Positions 41,902 through 46,728 of a DNA stretch of 46,728 bases are shown in pieces (position 1 is the stretch's first letter; the number at the start of each line of letters is the position of its first letter). Source of the stretch: Gemmatimonadota bacterium (GTDB lineage Bacteria > Gemmatimonadota > Gemmatimonadetes > Gemmatimonadales > Gemmatimonadaceae). The position numbers and the translations under genes are program-made. The notes under the pieces are model-generated. The model was given only the letters and a program-made list of their open reading frames with translations. It did no database searches and had not been told where the DNA came from. The stretch is taken from NCBI GenBank assembly GCA_026387895.1, contig JAPLKT010000068.1, positions 1-46,728 of the forward strand. The letters are read 5' to 3'.

Positions 41902-43424
41902 GGCGTCGTCTCAAAGACCCAATAGGGGAGCCCCGTGCGCTTTCCCGCCTTGTCCGCCGCATCTTTTGACTCGTACGAGCCATACACAATCCGCCAGGCC
42001 GTTGTGCCATTGGTGGTGAGCGCAACCACCTGCGTCGGCTTTCCGTCCACTTTGATAGACTGGGCCATCGCCTTGGCGCGGTCCTCGGACAGCAACGAGG
42101 CAAAGGCGACAGCCCATCGGCCAACAATCGCCGGTGCCTTGGCGGGCGCGCTCGCGACCGGCGGCACTGGCTTCACGACCGGCGGCACGGCCTTCGCGGC
42201 TTGCGGAGGTTCTGGTGCTCGCGGGGCTATGCGGGCGCTGTCTGCAGGCGCTGCAGGCGGACCCGCTGCAGGCGGACCCGCGGCAGGATCATCAGTCGAG
42301 TCGTCGTAAAACTTGACTGGCGAGTCCAGGCCGGCCGCGCGCGGACGGAATCCGTTCCACCGGACGAGCGTCCAGCGGTCGCTCGCGCCTCCTTGGAAAC
42401 GCACCCGTTCACGACGTGACTCCGCGTCCACAATGACCACGTCGCTGTCCCTGACAATCACGATTCCGCCATCCGGGCCGATGAGGGGTAGGTCTTCACG
42501 CCATTCGGTCCGCAGCGTGCCGATTAACCGACCAGTGCCAATCGCGAAGACGAATGTTGAGTCGCTCGAGGCGGCCTTGATGAGGAGATATTGTCCGTCG
42601 GAGTCAATGCGCAGCGCGGTGGCGACGTCCGGGAGGTCGACGGTGCGATCGACCTTGTCGGCAAAACGGTCGACAATCGCAAACTGCTTCTTCCCCTCAA
42701 GCGCAACGAATACGCGGTCGCCACTTGGCGTGGCCACGAGGGCCGTCGCGCGTTGCGGCAGCGCGATCGTCTTGGTGCGGACAAAGTCGCGGACACGAAT
42801 ACTCACAAGCCCGGAGTCGCCGGTGAAGTAGATGCGATCCCCGATGTCGGTGCGCATGACGAGTTCCGGGTGCGGGACCGAACTGGTGTCGGTGATCCGC
42901 GGCTCGGGCGGACGCAACCGGCGCAGGCGCGAACGCCCGCCGTCGTCGTGGACGAGCACGAGCGATCCGTCGGGCTGTGGAATCAGGAGGCGCGCCGCGG
43001 GCGTCGGCGCATAGGTCCAGCTTCCGCTCGGCGTTGTGCGCGACACCTGTCCGTTCGCCGTGAGTCCGTACACCGCCCAGCCGTCGGCGCTCGTGACGCC
43101 AGTGAGGGTGCCGGTCGCGGCAGGGGTTGCGACCGCGAGTCGGAGATCAAGCCGACTCGCACTCCCCTTGTCGTCGAGATACGCAATCACCCCTTGCTCG
43201 TCGTCGAAGCCGAGGACGCGTCGCATCGGAGGGACGCTCTGGGTCGATGTCCAGAGCGCGGAATCACGCCCCAAACGGTAGGCCTTGGCGGCCCCGCCGT
43301 CGCGTGGCACGCGCACGAGAATCGCGTCGGGACCGTTCGACGCCGACGAGGAAGCCGTACGACTCGCGGCATCACCGCCCGAACAGGCCGTGAGCGCGAG
43401 CAGGATGAGGAGCGTTCTGCGCAC
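41898..43424 (-). CDS. SPOR-domain lipoprotein with beta-propeller-like region
   Basis: 508 residues from the GTG at 43424, giving a lipoprotein signal (MRRTLLILLALTAC). Upstream codons are non-conserved and extend into the intergenic terminator, so they are rejected. Residues 40-380 repeat short strand blocks with DG/GD turns (VIAYLDDKGSASRLDLRL, RIYFTGDSGLVSIRVRDF, IVIVRDSDVVIVDAESRR), like a propeller. A Pro/Ala linker with a 15-bp tandem repeat leads to a C-terminal SPOR domain (RWAVAFASLLSEDRAKAMAQ, WRIVYGSYESKDAADKAGKR). It is probably an outer-membrane-anchored peptidoglycan-binding protein. It is coupled to the next SPOR gene. Confidence 0.75.
   Translation of the reverse strand: MRRTLLILLALTACSGGDAASRTASSSASNGPDAILVRVPRDGGAAKAYRLGRDSALWTSTQSVPPMRRVLGFDDEQGVIAYLDDKGSASRLDLRLAVATPAATGTLTGVTSADGWAVYGLTANGQVSRTTPSGSWTYAPTPAARLLIPQPDGSLVLVHDDGGRSRLRRLRPPEPRITDTSSVPHPELVMRTDIGDRIYFTGDSGLVSIRVRDFVRTKTIALPQRATALVATPSGDRVFVALEGKKQFAIVDRFADKVDRTVDLPDVATALRIDSDGQYLLIKAASSDSTFVFAIGTGRLIGTLRTEWREDLPLIGPDGGIVIVRDSDVVIVDAESRRERVRFQGGASDRWTLVRWNGFRPRAAGLDSPVKFYDDSTDDPAAGPPAAGPPAAPADSARIAPRAPEPPQAAKAVPPVVKPVPPVASAPAKAPAIVGRWAVAFASLLSEDRAKAMAQSIKVDGKPTQVVALTTNGTTAWRIVYGSYESKDAADKAGKRTGLPYWVFETTP
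42251..42280. repeat. 15-bp tandem repeat in the SPOR lipoprotein linker
   Basis: CTGCAGGCGGACCCG occurs twice head to tail, after a partial copy at 42242-42250. It encodes a PPAAG repeat in the linker. In-frame length variation between strains would be expected. Confidence 0.85.
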
Positions 43425-43456
43425 GCTGCAATCTAACTGCGACGCGCCCAGGACGG

Positions 43457-43493
43457 AAAAGCGCGGCGGTCCGGGTCTTCCGGGCCGCCGCGC
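43457..43493 (-). terminator. Rho-independent terminator of the outer-membrane gene
   Basis: On the minus strand a 14-bp stem (GCGCGGCGGCCCGG / CCGGACCGCCGCGC, one wobble) with a 5-nt loop is followed by TTTT. It lies 25 bases after the stop of the metalloprotease/barrel gene and before the SPOR lipoprotein start. Confidence 0.8.
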
Positions 43494-43518
43494 CAGTACT
43501 CCCTGTTTCTGAACCCCG

Positions 43519-46500
43519 CTAGAACGATTGACCGATCGACCACCACCAATACCCCTGGTGGTTGAACGAGTCGAGTGGGATGGCGTAGTCCAACCGGACC
43601 ATCGCAAAGTTGAACAAGTTCAGTCGCAGCCCGTAGCCGTAGCTCCGGAGCAAGAAGCGCTGCTTGTTGAAGTCATAGACATCGGGCTTGGCCACGGAAA
43701 GCGTGTGTCCGGAACTCCACGCCATGCCGGCATCGTAAAAGAAAAGTCCGTCGAGCGGCGGGAGCGACACCGGCAGAATGCCCAGCTCAAATTTCCGGAT
43801 AAGCGGGAAGCGCAACTCCGCGTTCATCACGAGCGTGTGGCTGCCGACGAGCTGCATCAGCGAGTTGCAGTTCGTCGCGTTCGCTGCGCCGCAGTTGGTC
43901 GACAGATAGTTCTCGCGATCGTAGCCGCGGATGTACTGCGGCACGCCGATGTATTTCTGGATCAGGTTTTCCCCCGGCCCTTGCGAGATGTCGGCGTAGA
44001 ATCGCGTGGCCAACGTCAGGAAGCTGAAGGCGATCGCATCATAGCGGCGCAAGTCCGCGAGTACGTTCACAAACCCCTTCGTGTCGCGCACGCCGACCCA
44101 CGGCGCCACCTCGACGCGATAGCGATGGCCGTAGATGGGTCCCGTCTGACCCTGCAGTGCGTTGTCCGATACGAACGCGGCCACGGGGTTCAGGAAGTTC
44201 AGCGACCCGAGCCCGCGTGTGCTGTCGACGTAAAATCCGGTGCTGTAGCCGGAGTTGTAGTCGATCCCCTGCGACAGATACATCGCACTGCGGTCGATGT
44301 TCGTAAACGCGGCGCCTAACTCGAACCGCGTGAAGCGATTGATTGGGTAAATCGCATTGTAGTTCGCGGTCCGCACGATGTAGCGCATCAGCGACTGGCG
44401 CTGGTAGTACTGGCCGCTGCCGACCTGGTCGGTCGAATAGCCAGTGAACAGATAAAACGGGCTCTGGTTGAACCCAGTCGAAAAATTCAATCGATCGGAA
44501 TAGTTCGTGTAGTTCAGCGCGACCTGTGCCTCCTCGACGCGCCCATTAATCGCCAGTCCGGCGAGCAGCTGCCGGTTGCCGAGCAAATCCGCGAAGAGAA
44601 TGGCGGTCCCGCCGTACACCCCACGCTGATAGTTGTCCTGTTGATAACCGACTTGTGGACGCTGGACGGCCTCGGCACGCAGTTCCGCCTTATACGGCTC
44701 GTCCTTGATGCTCGCGTCACTCGGCAATGCCAACGCCGAGCTGTCCATGAGCGACGTGACCGAGACTGGGGACTGCGCACCCGGGGTGCCCGGGGCGGGG
44801 AGTTCGCCAGAGGCACGCATCCCGCCGACACCGCGGTAAATCGAGACGCGACGCGGGTTCGCCGGCAGCGCTGCGGCCGAATCCTTGGCCCCCTTGGCGA
44901 TGTCAGCGAGCGCGAGCGCCGCCTGCGCGCGACGCGCGGCAGCAGAATCCTCCGCCGTCAGCGGCGCCCGTGTCGCGCTCGCGACCACTGCGCTCGCGAC
45001 CACTGCGGTCGACGTCAGGTCGCGGTACGGCTCCTTCTTCAGCTGACGCGGATTCGAAATCGACCACACCGTGTAGTCATTGTTGTCGAAGTACACAAAC
45101 GCCAGTTTGTCCGCTTGACGCGCCCACGTGATGGCCGGACTGTTCTCCGTCAGCGACAACACCCCGCCGATGTAGCGCGTGAGCTGATAATGCTCCTTCG
45201 CCTCGAAGTCGTAGAGGAAAATCTGCGCGATCCCCGTGCGGTCGCTGATGAACGCGAGCGACTTTCCATCGGGGGACCATGCGGGGTTGAGGTTCTTTCC
45301 GCCCTGTCTAGGGATCGTCTCGATGTCGCCGCTCGCGACGTCGAGCAGATTGATCTCCCACTTACCGAACCGGAGCAACTCCAGATTGGTCTGCGGCCCA
45401 CGGTCGCTGACGAACGCAATCTTGCGTCCGTCCGGCGACCACGCGGGCATCAGTCCGGCATACCATCCCTTGGTGAGCTGCCGGAGGTTTCTGCCGTCGG
45501 CGTCGATGGTGTAGATGTTCGTGAGTCCACCCTTGCTCCCACTGAAGGCAAGCTTCTTGCCATCGGGGGAGAAGGTAGGGCCGACCATCGCGTCGAGGTC
45601 GGTATCGAGCCGGCGAATCACGTTGCGCGAGCGAACGTCCAGCAGGAAGATCACATCCTTTCCCTTCCGCATGCCGGTGTAGGCCAGCGTGCGTCCATCG
45701 GGAGAGAACGCGCTCTGTGAATACACGTAGCGCAGTTCCTCCGTCTCCGGATTCAACACGCTGTTCGTCAGTCGCTTAATGCGCTTGCCAGTGGTCGCAT
45801 CGGCGAGGTAGAGGTCGAGAAACACCTCAGCGCGCAGCAGCGAACCCGTCGAGATGTACGCGATCTGTTTGCCGTCGCTCGACAGCGCCGGCGCGATGTA
45901 CACGGGGATAATGCCGCCGGTCTTCTTCTCGTTCAGGAGCGCCTGTGCGTTCTTGCGCGGACGATCGAGCGTGGCCACAGCTGGGAGGTAGTTTGTCTGC
46001 TGCGTTTCCTTCCATTCGTCGCCGATTTCGTCGAGTTCGAAGCCGGTGTGTCGCTTGAAGCCGCGTTCCACGCCGATGCTCGCGGCGGCCTGCAGGATCT
46101 CGCCGACAATCTCATCCCCCCAGCGCTGCCCGACATAGCGCCAGAACGATTCGCCATAGCGATATGGGAAGAAGCGATTCGGCTCGTCCTGCAGTTGCTT
46201 GATCGTGGGCAGATTGCCGTTCAAGGCCGCGTCACGCATAATCGCGTCGGTGGCCTTGTGGTCAGGGCCGATCGACAGGTACTCGGCCATCCCTTCGGCA
46301 AACCAGAGGGGGAGGTTGTCCCCCTCGATCATCTGCTGGGCGCCGCCAGTGCGCCCCTTGAACATGATGTCGTATTGGAATTGGTGCACCATTTCGTGCG
46401 TCATCACGTGCTCGACTTCGGCGAGGTCGCTGCCAAAGAAGAACATGTTGCGCTGGTGCATCGCGTCGGTCACACCACCAGTGCCTTCGCCAAGGTCGCC

Positions 46501-46728
46501 GGTGACATTGTTCTGCGCGAAATCTCCACGAGAGGCGAAGACCACGATCGGCTTCCGTTCCTTGAACGTGTAGCCCATCAGGCGGGATAATCGGGCGTAG
46601 GAGCGCTCCGCCATCCGCGCCGCGATCTTCGCGCCTTCGGCCATCCCCTGGTAGTAATGGACGTCGAAGTGTTCGGTTTTGTAGATCCGCCACTCGAAGA
46701 CTTGGAACTGGACTTGGTTTTGTCCAAA
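43519..46728 (-). CDS. Gluzincin-like metalloprotease / PD40 propeller / outer-membrane barrel fusion, 5' end missing
   Basis: At least 1069 residues are visible; the reading frame is open to the window edge, so the signal peptide and start lie outside. Domain 1 is a peptidase MA-like metalloprotease with THEMVHQF (HExxH at bases 46384-46398) and WFAEGMAEYLS supplying the third metal ligand. Domain 2 is a WD40/PD40 propeller with repeated FSPDGR and WSPDGK blocks, as in TolB. After a low-complexity Ala-rich linker, domain 3 is a beta-barrel of the BamA/surface-antigen type, ending in WWWSIGQSF with the terminal Phe recognised by the BAM machinery. It is likely an outer-membrane protein with periplasmic or surface protease and propeller. 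Function unknown. Confidence 0.85.
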   Translation of the reverse strand, partial: FGQNQVQFQVFEWRIYKTEHFDVHYYQGMAEGAKIAARMAERSYARLSRLMGYTFKERKPIVVFASRGDFAQNNVTGDLGEGTGGVTDAMHQRNMFFFGSDLAEVEHVMTHEMVHQFQYDIMFKGRTGGAQQMIEGDNLPLWFAEGMAEYLSIGPDHKATDAIMRDAALNGNLPTIKQLQDEPNRFFPYRYGESFWRYVGQRWGDEIVGEILQAAASIGVERGFKRHTGFELDEIGDEWKETQQTNYLPAVATLDRPRKNAQALLNEKKTGGIIPVYIAPALSSDGKQIAYISTGSLLRAEVFLDLYLADATTGKRIKRLTNSVLNPETEELRYVYSQSAFSPDGRTLAYTGMRKGKDVIFLLDVRSRNVIRRLDTDLDAMVGPTFSPDGKKLAFSGSKGGLTNIYTIDADGRNLRQLTKGWYAGLMPAWSPDGRKIAFVSDRGPQTNLELLRFGKWEINLLDVASGDIETIPRQGGKNLNPAWSPDGKSLAFISDRTGIAQIFLYDFEAKEHYQLTRYIGGVLSLTENSPAITWARQADKLAFVYFDNNDYTVWSISNPRQLKKEPYRDLTSTAVVASAVVASATRAPLTAEDSAAARRAQAALALADIAKGAKDSAAALPANPRRVSIYRGVGGMRASGELPAPGTPGAQSPVSVTSLMDSSALALPSDASIKDEPYKAELRAEAVQRPQVGYQQDNYQRGVYGGTAILFADLLGNRQLLAGLAINGRVEEAQVALNYTNYSDRLNFSTGFNQSPFYLFTGYSTDQVGSGQYYQRQSLMRYIVRTANYNAIYPINRFTRFELGAAFTNIDRSAMYLSQGIDYNSGYSTGFYVDSTRGLGSLNFLNPVAAFVSDNALQGQTGPIYGHRYRVEVAPWVGVRDTKGFVNVLADLRRYDAIAFSFLTLATRFYADISQGPGENLIQKYIGVPQYIRGYDRENYLSTNCGAANATNCNSLMQLVGSHTLVMNAELRFPLIRKFELGILPVSLPPLDGLFFYDAGMAWSSGHTLSVAKPDVYDFNKQRFLLRSYGYGLRLNLFNFAMVRLDYAIPLDSFNHQGYWWWSIGQSF
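44975..45004. repeat. 15-bp tandem repeat in the fusion protein linker
   Basis: GCGCTCGCGACCACT is present twice head to tail. It encodes a repeated VVASA unit in the linker between the propeller and the barrel, a spot prone to slippage. Confidence 0.8.

Noticed and set aside
1-46728. Prophage, insertion sequence, toxin-antitoxin or defence island
   Set aside because: No transposase, integrase, restriction, nuclease-effector or phage structural gene was seen on either strand. Base composition and gene density look uniform.

Overview
This is a gene-dense, high-GC window from a Gram-negative bacterium. The envelope genes show this: a LolA-like carrier, SPOR proteins, lipoproteins and an outer-membrane barrel protein that ends in Phe. 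The gene families and their order fit a member of the Gemmatimonadota best: a short primary sigma factor, rpmE-prfA-prmC-ylbF-tmk, many secreted M14/M28/S41 peptidases, and a metalloprotease/propeller/barrel fusion. That assignment comes from recalled family resemblance, not from a search. There is no rRNA, tRNA, CRISPR array, insertion sequence or prophage. Apart from four damaged genes, it reads as ordinary chromosomal backbone.

Layout. 1-6964: the 3' end of a D-threonine aldolase/D-serine dehydratase-like gene, a convergent acetate-type symporter with a damaged DUF485 partner, a cyclophilin lipoprotein, a translationally coupled pair of deoxynucleoside kinases, an M28 peptidase and a small secreted protein. 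7097-15911: comM, an M14 peptidase, then a tight run of larE, a membrane-anchored unknown, an NtrC-type regulator without its P-loop, a membrane unknown and an aldehyde dehydrogenase. 15935-25828: lepB, the primary sigma factor and yajQ, followed by rimO, a SpoIID protein, a DUF4105 protein and the hydantoinase pair hyuA-hyuB. 25867-30079 (minus): a broken GAF-HD-GYP gene, a broken CsgG-family gene, a metallo-beta-lactamase-fold hydrolase and a Crp/Fnr regulator with a readable promoter and a CRP-type operator. 30321-35098 (plus): rpmE, prfA, prmC, ylbF, tmk and ctpA. 35150-46728 (minus): a LolA-like gene, aroF, smc, two SPOR proteins and the metalloprotease/propeller/barrel gene, which runs off the window.

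The strongest observation is that four genes carry short internal deletions, of very roughly 30 to 130 bp judging from what is missing in each family. These are the DUF485 partner of the symporter, the NtrC-type regulator (in frame, removing exactly the Walker A segment), the GAF-HD-GYP phosphodiesterase and the CsgG-family protein. Flanking protein sequence stays well conserved on both sides of each gap. They are therefore either very recent lesions or assembly artefacts, and read mapping would decide. Other points of interest are the paired deoxynucleoside kinases, where the second partner lost a conserved Arg; a LarE with three cysteines of the iron-sulfur type; a degenerate MinD/CpsD-like domain joined to SPOR repeats next to smc; a substitution in the SMC signature motif; and probable autoregulation of the Crp homologue.
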